From positions 152,814 through 216,813 of the forward strand of contig NZ_ATAY01000031.1 in NCBI RefSeq assembly GCF_000421965.1: a stretch of DNA of 64,000 nucleotides, given 5' to 3'. Of the stretch, positions 28,634-39,015 are shown piece after piece. This DNA is from Ruminiclostridium papyrosolvens C7 (GTDB taxonomy: Bacteria > Bacillota > Clostridia > Acetivibrionales > DSM-1351). The notes under the pieces are model-generated. The model saw only the letters and a program-made list of their open reading frames with translations, was not told the DNA's origin and did no database searches. Numbering within the stretch: position 1 is the stretch's first letter; each line of letters starts with the position of its first letter. The position numbers and the translations under genes are program-made.

Positions 28634-30106
28634 TTAAAATTCACCATTGTCATAGCTATTGTCAAAAGCCGTATCCGCAAACTCACCCCACATATCGGCA
28701 TACTTTCCGGTGGCCCATTCGGTCATGATAATGGACTCTCCTTTTATAAGAGGTATTTTAAGCAACTGCTTGCTTATGGTATTCTTGTTTTGAACAGTAT
28801 AAACAATTATATTATCTTCCGATGCCAATATAACGATATCCTTATTAGGTGACATATATGCATCCCTTGTCCACGGTGATCTGGATTTAATTTCATTCCA
28901 TGGAATATTCATTTCATCATAGTGTATTAGCTTTGAAGGAACCATCTGCTTCAAATCAAAATCTTCAAACTTCCTGTCTCCAGCTGTGTCCTTATAATAA
29001 AGGCGGCTTTTCATTATCCAATGTCCGTTTCTTCTCTGCAAAGTAAAATTGTCTTCCTCCGTCTGATGGTTCAGTTTGTTTGCCCTTATGCTATCCAAAG
29101 AGGAAATAAACACTTCTGCCGATTGCTTTAAAGTATTGGCAGAGCCACCTTCAATTATATCTGACAGAAGCACCGGCTTTTTCGTTGCCAGATTGTCTAT
29201 GGGTAAAACCCCAAGTCGCATGTCACTTTCAATACCTATATAGTCGTTCCCAACAAAAAGTATTTTTGAATCAGGCTTTTTATTTATGGTATTTATTTTG
29301 CTCATAATCTTTGGTTGGTGTTTTTTGGACAGTTCTGCAAAAGGCTCCGCATAAATATTTACCGAATTGTCAGTGGCTATGGAACCAATTTCCCAGAACC
29401 CCTTTGCCCTAGGAACTACAAGTTGGCTTGTATATAATTTTGCTTTGGCTTCACGGTTTTTAAAATAAAGCCATAGTGTACGGTAATTGTTATCGGCAGA
29501 TCTTATTCCCAGAAGAACTCCCGACCTGAGCAAGGGGTCTTCCTTATAATCCCCACTGTCTATATCCAAACCTACACTTCCAAGACTTTCTGCTCTGATT
29601 TTTTCATCTATGTCCACAGAAATTCTTTTCAATGCTAAAAAACCACCTTCCATGTATACATATGCCGTATTTGCATCTGTAACTATAAGCTCATGAAAAA
29701 GCTGGTTATCTGTAGTTATTGTGACTATATTCACATTTTCGGTAGTAATTCCAAGTACGTCTTCACTAATACGGTATTTATTTTGTATAAAAGTACCTGC
29801 GGATGTTCTTATACTTTTGTATTGAGGGTTAATACAGACATCTTTATAAATAGCACTGACCTCATTATCAAAAACGGCTTCCTTCCCGATAAACTGTTCA
29901 TACTTCTCCTGTTTTCCAGGTATTAATGCACTATTGTCAGTCAAAATATAATTCTGTATTTTCCATGTACCTTTTACTGCAATATTCTTGCCTTCCGGGG
30001 GCTTTATGGTATCCTCAATACTGAAATTAACGCTGCTGCAGCCTGAAAATAAGGATGCAGAAATTAATAATAATATGGTTAAAAGTACTCTGATTTTCTT
30101 TGCCAA
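28634..30106 (-). CDS. lipoprotein of unknown function linked to a two-component system
   Basis: A 490-residue exported lipoprotein: a basic N-terminus, a hydrophobic segment and a lipobox ending in SGC near residue 23. The rest is beta-rich with no recognised domain and ends acidic. The TTG start at 30106 is preferred because GGAGG lies about eight bases upstream, inside the end of the kinase gene. Overlap and spacing place it in one operon with the kinase and response regulator, so it may sense or assist envelope signalling; this is inference. Confidence 0.75.
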   Translation of the reverse strand: MAKKIRVLLTILLLISASLFSGCSSVNFSIEDTIKPPEGKNIAVKGTWKIQNYILTDNSALIPGKQEKYEQFIGKEAVFDNEVSAIYKDVCINPQYKSIRTSAGTFIQNKYRISEDVLGITTENVNIVTITTDNQLFHELIVTDANTAYVYMEGGFLALKRISVDIDEKIRAESLGSVGLDIDSGDYKEDPLLRSGVLLGIRSADNNYRTLWLYFKNREAKAKLYTSQLVVPRAKGFWEIGSIATDNSVNIYAEPFAELSKKHQPKIMSKINTINKKPDSKILFVGNDYIGIESDMRLGVLPIDNLATKKPVLLSDIIEGGSANTLKQSAEVFISSLDSIRANKLNHQTEEDNFTLQRRNGHWIMKSRLYYKDTAGDRKFEDFDLKQMVPSKLIHYDEMNIPWNEIKSRSPWTRDAYMSPNKDIVILASEDNIIVYTVQNKNTISKQLLKIPLIKGESIIMTEWATGKYADMWGEFADTAFDNSYDNGEF

Positions 30107-30110
30107 AATA

Positions 30111-31505
30111 TCAGCCTCCAAATGGAATCCTTACTGTTACAATTGTTCCTTTATCAAGTTCGCTTTCAATATTTAGACTTCCATTATGCAGCTTTACTAT
30201 CTCATCGCAAATTGAAAGCCCCAGTCCGGTATGAGAGTTGCTGCTATTTCCCTTGTAGAATTTTTCCGTCACCAGAGGTAATTCTTCCGGGCTTATGCCG
30301 CAGCCCGTATCCTCAACTCTAAAAACAATATTCTCATTCTCCATAAATGAAATTAAAGCTACCTTTCCGTTCTGAGGAGTAAAATTGAAGGCGTTTCCCA
30401 ACAGATTAATCAAAAGCTGAGTTATTCTGTTTCTATCCAATTCAACAATGGGAATCTTTTCACATTTAACATTAAAGCTAATTTTTTCTTTTTTAGCTCT
30501 ATTACTCATTTGTTTCTCTATATAGTCAATAATTGAACTGACGTCTGTCTTTTCTTTTTTTAGCTCAACATTCCCCGAGACGAAACGGGAAAAGTCCAAA
30601 AGTTCCTCAACCATGTCTGTTAGACGATCGCTTTCCTTTACAATGATATTCAATCCGTCACTAAGAATTTCCCTGTCACTGTAATCATCATCAATTATGG
30701 TATTTGCCCAGCCTTTTATTGATGTCAGCGGTGTTCTAAGTTCATGTGAAACAGTAGATATAAAGTCATTTTTGATTCTTTCTCTTTTTTGTATTTCTGA
30801 TGCCATGTAGTTCAGAGTGTCCGAAAGCTTACCTATCTCATCATTTCTGCTTTTGTTTATTCTAACATCGAGATTTCCCTCTGCCATTAATTCGGCTGCT
30901 CCCGTTACATTTTTCAACGGATGTATGATACTGTGTGCAAGTGCTATACTAATAGTACCTGCAACGAGAATAACAACTATTCCTATTATTATAAATATCA
31001 TTGAAATATTAAATATTATTTTATCAACATCTTTCAACGATGTAATAAACCTCACTACTCCAACCTGCTCAGTATCTGATTTCAAAGGATAAGACACAAT
31101 CATAATTTGCTCACTGCCATTGTTTAGTCTCCCTATCCAGACACCTTTTTTGCCCAGCTGAGCCTGCTTGAAGTCATTGCCGGACACATATTCTCCCGAC
31201 TCAAGTCCTTGGGAATCCAGCAATACTTCCCCGTTGTTTCCAACAATCTGAACCTGTCCTGTAGTTTGTTTCCAGAATAAATCGGCATTGTCCATAATGT
31301 TAACATCCAAAGGGACATCAGAAAAATATCGGGTATAAAAGTCAGAAGCTGTCTTGATTTGATTTGTCAAAATACTCTCGACATTATTGTAGAAATAAAA
31401 ACGCGTAAAATAAACAAGCAGTGCTTCAAAAGCAAGAACGCTTATAAGTATAATCAGTATGAAATTCCTTACCAATCTGGCCTGAATACTGTTTTTAAAT
31501 GTCAT
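30111..31505 (-). CDS. sensor histidine kinase, HAMP/HisKA/HATPase
   Basis: A 464-residue membrane kinase with a first helix (about 14-36), an extracellular sensor (about 37-160), a second helix and a HAMP domain (ALAHSIIHPLKNVTGAAE). The HisKA H box is DFISTVSHELRTPLTSI; the HATPase domain has N box ITQLLINLLGNAFNFTP, G1 VEDTGCGIS and G2 TGLGLSI. It overlaps the response-regulator gene. The ATG at 31505 has GGAAGG nine bases upstream; an upstream in-frame ATG at 31514 is possible. Confidence 0.93.
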   Translation of the reverse strand: MTFKNSIQARLVRNFILIILISVLAFEALLVYFTRFYFYNNVESILTNQIKTASDFYTRYFSDVPLDVNIMDNADLFWKQTTGQVQIVGNNGEVLLDSQGLESGEYVSGNDFKQAQLGKKGVWIGRLNNGSEQIMIVSYPLKSDTEQVGVVRFITSLKDVDKIIFNISMIFIIIGIVVILVAGTISIALAHSIIHPLKNVTGAAELMAEGNLDVRINKSRNDEIGKLSDTLNYMASEIQKRERIKNDFISTVSHELRTPLTSIKGWANTIIDDDYSDREILSDGLNIIVKESDRLTDMVEELLDFSRFVSGNVELKKEKTDVSSIIDYIEKQMSNRAKKEKISFNVKCEKIPIVELDRNRITQLLINLLGNAFNFTPQNGKVALISFMENENIVFRVEDTGCGISPEELPLVTEKFYKGNSSNSHTGLGLSICDEIVKLHNGSLNIESELDKGTIVTVRIPFGG

Positions 31506-31510
31506 AGAAG

Positions 31511-32206
31511 TCATTCCTTCCGCCATCTGTACCCAATACCCCACACTGTTTCGATAAACATACCGTGGGAATCCTTATCTTCAATCTTGCTTCTTAGTCT
31601 CCTTATATTGACATCAACTATTTTGGTATCTCCCATATAGTCATAGCCCCATATCTTGTCCAAAAGCTCATCTCTGGTAAATGCTTTATTTTTATTTTCC
31701 AGAAAGATTTTTAATAAGAAAAATTCTTTTGGTGTAAGCAGAATCTCTTTATCTTCCTTAAATACTCTTTGAGAATAAAGCTCCAGCTTGAATACACCAC
31801 TTTTCAATGTATCCTCTTTACTATCTGCTGCACTTTTCCCTCCCAAACGTCTTAAAAGGGATTTTGCCCTCAGAATAAGCTCTGTAGTATTGAAAGGTTT
31901 TACAACATAGTCATCAGCACCGTACTCCAAACCCTTTATCTTATCTATATCCTGTCCTCTGGCTGTCAGCATTATAATTCCCAAGCCCGGCAACTCTTTT
32001 CTAAGTGTTTCACAAACCTGAAATCCACTTATTCCGGGTAGCATAACATCCAGTAGTACAACATCCGGATTTTCCTGTCTTGCTTTCAATAGTCCCTCTT
32101 CCCCTGTTGCTGCTTCGATAACAATAAAATTGTGCTTTTTGAAGTTTATTTTCAAGAAACCCCTTATACTTTCTTCATCTTCTATTATAAGAACTTTATT
32201 TTCCAT
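31511..32206 (-). CDS. OmpR-family response regulator
   Basis: The 231-residue regulator has a receiver domain (KVLIIEDEES, phospho-Asp in VVLLDVMLPG, Lys in VVKPF) and a C-terminal winged-helix DNA-binding domain (LTPKEFFLLKIFLEN, VDVNIRRLRSKIED, TVWGIGYRW). It pairs with the downstream kinase. The ATG at 32206 has GGAAGGAA about ten bases upstream. Confidence 0.95.
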   Translation of the reverse strand: MENKVLIIEDEESIRGFLKINFKKHNFIVIEAATGEEGLLKARQENPDVVLLDVMLPGISGFQVCETLRKELPGLGIIMLTARGQDIDKIKGLEYGADDYVVKPFNTTELILRAKSLLRRLGGKSAADSKEDTLKSGVFKLELYSQRVFKEDKEILLTPKEFFLLKIFLENKNKAFTRDELLDKIWGYDYMGDTKIVDVNIRRLRSKIEDKDSHGMFIETVWGIGYRWRKE

Positions 32207-32222
32207 ATAAAAGAATTCCTTC

Positions 32223-33137
32223 CTACTTTTTCTTGTAAGCGTTATGATATACCTGTCCACTCTGAAGCTTTACCCCTCTGGCAGCAAAAAGCTCATCAAT
32301 GGTGACCAATTTATAGCCCTTTGCAGTTAAGTTTTGTATTATTGCTTCGGCTGCCTGGGCAGTTGGTTTATACAAGTCGTGCATCAGCACAATGTCTCCG
32401 TCTTTTACCTTACCAACTACTTTATTTACTGTAGTTGTCTTACTCTTTGTCTTCCAGTCTAAAGTATCTATGGACCAAAGAATTAGCGGAGCGCCTGCGG
32501 ATGATTTTACCCTGTTATTTACACTGCCATAAGTCGGTCTTATTATAGACGGTTTTTTTTGAATAATGTTCTGTAATATATCAGATGTTTTTGTCAGTTC
32601 CTTCTTTATACCGGCTTCATTTAGCTTTGTTAACTCTTTATGGCTATAGCTATGATTGCCAATCTGATTTCCATTTTTTGAAATTTGCTTTATAACAGCC
32701 GGATACTTCTCTGCTCTGTTACCTACAACAAAAAAGGTTGCATGTCCGTTATATTTCTTCAGAGAATTGAGTATCTGTACTGTGTACTGTGGATGAGGCC
32801 CGTCATCGAAAGTGAGTGCAACCATAGGTTTAACTTTAACAGGGGCCGGCTGTTTCGGCTTTTCCTTTTCCGGCTTTACCTTTTCCGGCTCTACAGGTTT
32901 TTTATCATCCGGCTTTTTGGTATCAGAGGGAACTGTTGGGTTCTCTTTAGACTCCTGAGAGGGTTCTTTTTTATTATCATCAGCTTCTTTTTGATTTTCT
33001 ATTTTTGTTTCAATACTGCTATCATTGTTGTTATTTAATATTTTAGCTTCTTTGACAAATATCGTTGCAACCAAAACTATCAATACTAAAATGGCAATTG
33101 TTACCCCAAAAAATTTTTTCAATTTATTTTCACCCAT
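32223..33137 (-). CDS. membrane-anchored polysaccharide deacetylase (NodB/CE4)
   Basis: This 304-residue protein has an N-terminal anchor helix (about 8-28), a low-complexity Lys/Pro/Glu linker (about 35-100) and a CE4 NodB domain. Motifs are TFDDGPH (metal Asp), GNHSYSHKEL (metal His pair), RPTYGSVN and a late LMHD. It probably deacetylates peptidoglycan or another wall glycan outside the cell. The ATG at 33137 is very close to the GGGG site; a TTG five codons later is possible. It lies just upstream of the two-component genes. Confidence 0.88.
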   Translation of the reverse strand: MGENKLKKFFGVTIAILVLIVLVATIFVKEAKILNNNNDSSIETKIENQKEADDNKKEPSQESKENPTVPSDTKKPDDKKPVEPEKVKPEKEKPKQPAPVKVKPMVALTFDDGPHPQYTVQILNSLKKYNGHATFFVVGNRAEKYPAVIKQISKNGNQIGNHSYSHKELTKLNEAGIKKELTKTSDILQNIIQKKPSIIRPTYGSVNNRVKSSAGAPLILWSIDTLDWKTKSKTTTVNKVVGKVKDGDIVLMHDLYKPTAQAAEAIIQNLTAKGYKLVTIDELFAARGVKLQSGQVYHNAYKKK

Positions 33138-33243
33138 ACCCCTTTTTATTATATTATAATTATTTCAACTACCTTTATTTTATATTTATTTCTTTTTTGA
33201 GTAGTTACAAAACTACAAAAAAAAAGTTACAAATAAGTAACCT

Positions 33244-33792
33244 TTATATCTTTAAATTGTCAAAAGCCCTTTGCATTGCATTTAAGGTTATTTCTACAAA
33301 TTCTAATAGAGTAATATTCAGTTCTTTATAATGCTTTATATGTTCAAAGTTTATTCCTTCAACATCTGATTTTGTAATATTTTCAATTACCATTTGGGCT
33401 GTAACATCTGAAAGGTTTTTATCAGGCAGTTTATCGGAACAGTAAGTTATTAACTGAGTAAGGTGATCTGCAGCATATAATACTTTATCCATTTTTCTTT
33501 TTCGTGGTATTTTATGGTAATCACTTTGAGAACGGATGCAGTATATAATCGATTCGTCTATATCAAAATTCTCGAGTATCTGAGCGGCTACAATACTATG
33601 TTTTTCCGGATCGCCGGTTGTTTTTTCAATATCAATATCATGCAGCAGCCCGGTCAATCCCCACGTCTCAATGTCGGCATCATAATATCTCGCAAACTCT
33701 TTCATTACTGCTTCCACCACTAAAGAATGTCTAAGAAGATCCTTATCGTACAAACGGACTTTGAGTTCTTCAAAAGCCTCATCTCTATTCAT
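33244..33792 (-). CDS. HD-domain phosphohydrolase
   Basis: A 182-residue HD protein: RHSLVVEAVM, LTGLLHDIDIEKT (metal HD), EKHSIVAAQIL and a final Asp in VLYAADHLTQL. This arrangement is common to HDIG-type hydrolases of unknown substrate. GGAGGG lies six bases before the ATG at 33792; the upstream TTG is unsuitable. Confidence 0.87.
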   Translation of the reverse strand: MNRDEAFEELKVRLYDKDLLRHSLVVEAVMKEFARYYDADIETWGLTGLLHDIDIEKTTGDPEKHSIVAAQILENFDIDESIIYCIRSQSDYHKIPRKRKMDKVLYAADHLTQLITYCSDKLPDKNLSDVTAQMVIENITKSDVEGINFEHIKHYKELNITLLEFVEITLNAMQRAFDNLKI

Positions 33793-33941
33793 AATCAACC
33801 CTCCAGAAGCCGTAAATATAGCTATAGAATGTAATAAAAATGCATCCTACAACTCTTTTTTAATATTAGCATAGTATTATCTGGAATATCAACCAGTATA
33901 TTATACCCATATTATATGCGAAAATATGCCTAACATGCAAA

Positions 33942-33974
33942 AAGCCCAAGTGTACGATATACACTTAGGCTTAA
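33942..33974 (-). terminator. terminator of secG
   Basis: AAGCC..AAGTGTA pairs with TACACTT..GGCTT (33942-33972), about 18 bp past the secG stop on the minus strand. Confidence 0.7.
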
Positions 33975-33989
33975 TTTTATAAGTACAAA

Positions 33990-34241
33990 TTAACCAACTC
34001 TATCTATCAACAAGTAAAGAGCAATAGATGTAACGAGAAATGCAATCGCAGCAAAAGCAGTATACTTTCCAAGCAATGCATCAATAGTACGACCCTTGTT
34101 CTTGCCGAAGAATGTCTCCGCTCCTCCTGCTATTGAGCCTGACAAACCAGCCTGTTTTCCCGACTGTAGCAATACAATAATAATAATTGAAACAGCAAAG
34201 ACAATGTGAAGTATATTAACAATCCATTTTGCAGCTTCCAA
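33990..34241 (-). CDS. secG: preprotein translocase subunit SecG
   Basis: A small inner-membrane protein of 83 residues with two transmembrane helices (about 8-25 and 58-78) and the family loop GKQAGLSGSIAGGAETFFGKNKGR. It stabilises SecYE during export. A TTG at 34241 sits eight bases after AGGAGG, better than the GTG directly against it. It follows eno and the 34360-34494 element. Confidence 0.92.
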   Translation of the reverse strand: MEAAKWIVNILHIVFAVSIIIIVLLQSGKQAGLSGSIAGGAETFFGKNKGRTIDALLGKYTAFAAIAFLVTSIALYLLIDRVG

Positions 34242-34292
34242 CTTAAACACCTCCTAAAATAGACAAGTCAAATTTTATCATACTTAAATGGA

Positions 34293-34320
34293 AAAAACAA
34301 GTCCGGAGACTTGTTTTTCT
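34293..34320 (-). terminator. terminator between eno/structured element and secG
   Basis: An 11-bp stem, AAAAACAAGTC/GACTTGTTTTT (34293-34303 with 34308-34318), with a short loop. On the minus strand it follows eno and the 34360-34494 element, so secG probably has its own promoter just after it. Confidence 0.75.
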
Positions 34321-34359
34321 AATTTATTTTATAAAATAACTCTTTCCAAAAAAATTTGT

Positions 34360-34494
34360 GGGGTACAAGCTTAGCGCCCATATTTTTCTATGATATATGA
34401 TTTTCACTTAGCATTTCTCTCAACCTTTAATGGTTCAATAATGGTTCAGTTTAAAAGGCATTAAGAAAGTGTTTTTAACGCCAAGCCGTACCCC
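34360..34494 (-). other. unidentified 135-bp element with long complementary ends (structured RNA or MITE-like)
   Basis: The ends (34360-34378 and 34478-34494) are complementary over about 18 bp: a perfect GGGGTAC/GTACCCC, then an 11-bp stretch with one bulge. On the minus strand the departures are G-U wobbles; on the plus strand the same sites are A-C mismatches, which favours a minus-strand RNA. The interior has CACTT/AAGTG and CCTTT/AAAGG pairs and a repeated AATGGTTCA. It does not match tmRNA ends. A decayed MITE with imperfect terminal repeats is the main alternative. Confidence 0.45.
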
Positions 34495-34537
34495 GTAAAC
34501 TAGGAAGGATATGTTTTGTATCTGGCTTTTATTAATG

Positions 34538-35866
<1,329 letters not shown>

Positions 35867-36058
35867 TTAGGATACCATTTGGCCTACTTTATTGTAAAAT
35901 ATTTCCCTAAACATTATTTACCTATCGTTTCTTATTATATGTAGATGTTTAGATAAAATACAAAATATAACTTAACATTAATTGGTATCCTTATTAAATT
36001 TTTTATTTAATATATACCTACCACCGGGAACGATTTTCAAACACCTAAAAAACTAAAT

Positions 36059-36099
36059 AAGCGGAAGCAGTGCCTGTCAAGAACACTGCTTCCGCTTGA
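36059..36099 (-). terminator. terminator of the AraC-family gene
   Basis: A 14-bp perfect stem, AAGCGGAAGCAGTG/CACTGCTTCCGCTT (36059-36072 with 36084-36097), with T-rich sequence beyond it on the minus strand. Confidence 0.8.
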
Positions 36100-36112
36100 C
36101 TAAGCTTTACTT

Positions 36113-37027
36113 TTATTGATTTAACTCTTTAACAGGCCTTGCCTCAATATACCCTCTATATCCCATTGGAGCAAGCTGAAACCTTGGAGCTTCATCGTCC
36201 GCCCACTGAAATCCATATATTTCAGGGTTATAGTTTTTTATTACCTTCCAGAGATATAATATAGATTCCTCAAACTTTTCATCTTCGAAAGGCTGTCCCT
36301 GAAAAATCATCATCTTGCAAGGATTTAAGTCTATTGTTTCAAATCCCTCCGGAATGTCTCCGGAATAGTCCAGGGGTACTTCAACCCCCTGAACATATTG
36401 TGACGTACCGGGCTTAATCATTTTTTCCGGCAGCCACATTCCTGTGGGCTCGTAAATTGCTTCCTTTATACCTGATAATATATCCCATATACCGCAACCA
36501 ACTTCTTCGCAATATTCAAAGTAATGTTTAGCATTTCGTCCTCTCTTTAATATGAGCTTTCTCGCAGGTCTTTCAACTACTTGCACAAATACGGTTTCAG
36601 TACATGAGTTAGGATTCTCAGCCATATTATCCTCTCCTTTTTGAATTCTAAGGTAATATCCACGGATTTCTTTCGGAATAAAGAATCTTATTTCCGGTTT
36701 TGTTTTCGAATACTGTTTCGGAGTTATGCCAAACTGCTTTGAAAAGGCTCTGGTGAAACCCTCATGAGAATCAAAAACAAAGTCAAAAGCAGCATCAATA
36801 ACTTTGATATTGTTATCTCTGAGTTTCTCAGCGGCCATATTCAATCTCAATAACCTGATATACTCAAAGGGAGCTTTACCGGTAAGCTCTTTAAATATCC
36901 TCGCAGCATACCAAGGGGAGTATCCCGCTTCGTTAGCTAGCATGTGAAGCGAGATAGGTTCTAAGATGTGCTTCTCAATGTAGTTTTGCATTTTCTCAAC
37001 GGTTTTTATCTTACTCCATGTATCCAT
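36113..37027 (-). CDS. AraC-family regulator with GyrI-like effector-binding domain
   Basis: A 304-residue regulator. The N-terminal AraC helix-turn-helix pair (about 10-110) has PISLHMLANEAGYSPWYAARIFKELTG and GFTRAFSKQFGITPKQYSK. A C-terminal GyrI/SOUL-like effector domain (about 150-304) follows. This arrangement is shared with Rob/BmrR-type multidrug or metabolite sensors. The ligand is unknown. GAGGTG lies six bases before the ATG at 37027. It stands alone. Confidence 0.88.
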   Translation of the reverse strand: MDTWSKIKTVEKMQNYIEKHILEPISLHMLANEAGYSPWYAARIFKELTGKAPFEYIRLLRLNMAAEKLRDNNIKVIDAAFDFVFDSHEGFTRAFSKQFGITPKQYSKTKPEIRFFIPKEIRGYYLRIQKGEDNMAENPNSCTETVFVQVVERPARKLILKRGRNAKHYFEYCEEVGCGIWDILSGIKEAIYEPTGMWLPEKMIKPGTSQYVQGVEVPLDYSGDIPEGFETIDLNPCKMMIFQGQPFEDEKFEESILYLWKVIKNYNPEIYGFQWADDEAPRFQLAPMGYRGYIEARPVKELNQ

Positions 37028-37172
37028 TTTAATCACCTCAAATAAAAGGATATCATCAGGTACAACGGATTTCTTGACCTTCTTTGCAAAGAATAAATCT
37101 CAAGTATAAATTTGAGGTTTTTCCTTACACTAGTATTGTATCGCATATTTTGTTCGATTTCAACATTTTTTA

Positions 37173-37187
37173 GAATAATTTATTCTA
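37173..37187. promoter_or_regulatory. palindrome upstream of the XRE-family gene
   Basis: A 15-bp perfect palindrome (AGAATAA, central T, TTATTCT) lies about 52 bp before the XRE-family start and overlaps the likely core promoter. It may be an autoregulatory operator. Confidence 0.4.
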
Positions 37188-37238
37188 TTTTATCAAATGA
37201 TTTTTTTGGCCTGTTATATTTATATTTGGAGGCATATT

Positions 37239-37598
37239 ATGAGATTTGGTGATAGATTAAGAGAACTAAGGGAAGAACGAGATATTACCCAAAAGGAATT
37301 GGGCGAATTAATAAACGTTTCTGCCAGAGTTATTGGTTACTATGAAGCTAATGACAGATTTCCAAGAGATGAAAATGTATTAAAAACCATTGCTGATTAC
37401 TTTAATGTGTCTGTGGATTATCTTGTTGGCCGTACCGAAATCAGACATTTTTCCGATGATTTTGTAGCAGAATCAAAAATCCCTTATAATCTGGATGTTA
37501 AGGGGCTTCCTGATGAAGCTCTGAAAAAGGTTGAGGAATATATTGACTTAATTAAAACCAAATACAAAACCAATAACAATTCTCCTAAAAAAAAATAA
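37239..37598 (+). CDS. XRE-family transcriptional regulator
   Basis: A 119-residue protein with an N-terminal HTH_3 domain: RLRELREERDITQKELGELINVSARVIGYYEANDRFPRDENVLKTIADYFNVSVDYLVGR. A short charged C-terminal region ends in Lys. The start at 37239 follows TTGGAGG; upstream codons have no site. It is an isolated plus-strand gene between minus-strand neighbours. Confidence 0.9.
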   Translation: MRFGDRLRELREERDITQKELGELINVSARVIGYYEANDRFPRDENVLKTIADYFNVSVDYLVGRTEIRHFSDDFVAESKIPYNLDVKGLPDEALKKVEEYIDLIKTKYKTNNNSPKKK

Positions 37599-37645
37599 AT
37601 ACTCCCGGAATGTCACTTGGGAGTAAACATAAATAATATTTTTTA

Positions 37646-37843
37646 CTATGTCATTAGCATTGAATTACTTTTAAATATCCTCAGTTCCCTTTCATACTCG
37701 CTTATAAGCTGTTGCCTTCTGTCTTCAAAAGTACCATGGTCCTGGATAAAATCAGTATCTTCATGTAAAAATCCATTGTTGTCTGCATTATCATTAGTCC
37801 CTTGGGGCAATATATGAATTATTTTCCCCATAGTGTTGCTCAT
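37646..37843 (-). CDS. small hypothetical protein
   Basis: A 65-residue acidic, hydrophilic frame overlapping the end of the gene at 37794-38870 by 50 bp in another frame. A GGAAGGG site lies about 12 bases before the ATG. There are no recognised motifs. It could be a real small co-translated protein or chance. Confidence 0.4.
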   Translation of the reverse strand: MSNTMGKIIHILPQGTNDNADNNGFLHEDTDFIQDHGTFEDRRQQLISEYERELRIFKSNSMLMT

Positions 37844-38870
37844 ACTTACTCATCCCTTCCAAATAACTCTTTCTTCTTTCTTTACTTTTCTTTAGTATAT
37901 CAAATTTTTTAATTAATACATTAAACAGTTCATCTCTATAGTAATTAACCATAAGGATATGTACATAAGCCATAAAGGGCTTTACAAACTCCCTGATTTC
38001 TTCAGTAGTTCTTCCCAACAGCTGTTTTTCAGATATTTCAATCTGTAAAAGTGAAACTATTCCCTCATTTTCACAAAATACGGGGATAGCAATATATTGT
38101 TCAATATTCTTTTCGGTACACTTTTTACCGTATACAAATTCTTTTTTTATCTCACCTACGTTTTTCAATATATGTAAATCATTCTGCTTTTCATTAAATA
38201 TTTTTACATGGTAATAACTCAAATCACTGTCAAGATAAAAGTGTTTATCAAATATACTTGGCGAAATCTGATTTGAATTACCATAACTTATCATTTTAAT
38301 GTATTCCCGGCCTGTTTTTTTCTCCTTAAACCTGTGCATCAGAGAAACCTGATGAGTGTCGTTTTCCGTTGAAATTTTAATAGCATCATAAATGTTGTGG
38401 CATACCAGAGAGGCAATGTCCTGATAACTGAGAGTACTAAAGTCAGCTTTTGAAGGTATTATAACTGCTTTAACACAGACACTTCTGGTTATGTCGTTGA
38501 GTTTTCTGCTAATTGTCTGATTGATAACGGCTTCCCGGTTTATTACTTCTTTCAGGCATTTTATTCTGCGATCCTTGTATTTCTGATAATTATCAATGGT
38601 TATTGTTATCCAATTGTACATGATAATAAACACGAATGTTACCAGTATATGCAGCTTATCTCGGTAAAATTCCTTTTCATAGATATTATATGTCTTAAAA
38701 TCAGTAAGTTGCATTTGAAAAGCAAATACAAAAGTAAAAAGAAAGTTTACAAAGGTTCTGAAATACGAGGACTTGAGCAGTCTATAAAAGTAATAAAGCA
38801 CAGAACCCAGCTTTTTGTAATTGTTAGAAAACTTCTTAAGCTGCAAAATCACTTTCGAAGGTTTTTTCAT
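37794..38870 (-). CDS. membrane protein with C-terminal GAF-like region, unknown function
   Basis: A 358-residue protein. Two hydrophobic segments (about 35-55 and 72-92) are followed by a short helical link and a cytoplasmic region (about 120-330) whose pattern (IAIPVFCENEGIVSLLQIEISEK) looks like a GAF-type sensor. No kinase, cyclase or output domain is visible. GGGAGGTG lies before the ATG at 38870. The role is unknown; a signalling function is inferred. Confidence 0.7.
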   Translation of the reverse strand: MKKPSKVILQLKKFSNNYKKLGSVLYYFYRLLKSSYFRTFVNFLFTFVFAFQMQLTDFKTYNIYEKEFYRDKLHILVTFVFIIMYNWITITIDNYQKYKDRRIKCLKEVINREAVINQTISRKLNDITRSVCVKAVIIPSKADFSTLSYQDIASLVCHNIYDAIKISTENDTHQVSLMHRFKEKKTGREYIKMISYGNSNQISPSIFDKHFYLDSDLSYYHVKIFNEKQNDLHILKNVGEIKKEFVYGKKCTEKNIEQYIAIPVFCENEGIVSLLQIEISEKQLLGRTTEEIREFVKPFMAYVHILMVNYYRDELFNVLIKKFDILKKSKERRKSYLEGMSKYEQHYGENNSYIAPRD

Positions 38871-38936
38871 TAATTGCACCTCCCTTTTACATAATATATT
38901 CTATATATGGTAAAATTATCCTTTAAAGGGCAATAA

Positions 38937-38975
38937 AAAATCCACCGTTTTTTTATTAACCCCGGTGGATTTTCA
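38937..38975 (-). terminator. terminator of gpmI
   Basis: An 11-bp stem, AAAATCCACCG/CGGTGGATTTT (38937-38947 with 38963-38973), about 40 bp past the gpmI stop. Confidence 0.8.
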
Positions 38976-39015
38976 TGAAATATAGTTATAACAGCACTTT
39001 GAACGATTATATTTT

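Noticed and set aside
34360..34494. tmRNA (ssrA) or 6S RNA in the eno-secG gap
   Set aside because: tmRNA-type ends and a tag-coding stretch are absent, and the size and shape do not clearly fit 6S RNA. Kept as an unidentified element.
35868..35995. GGATACCA/TGGTATCC inverted repeat upstream of eno as a mobile-element end
   Set aside because: Only 8 bp matches, no target duplication or transposase is seen, and the arms lie in an ordinary promoter region.
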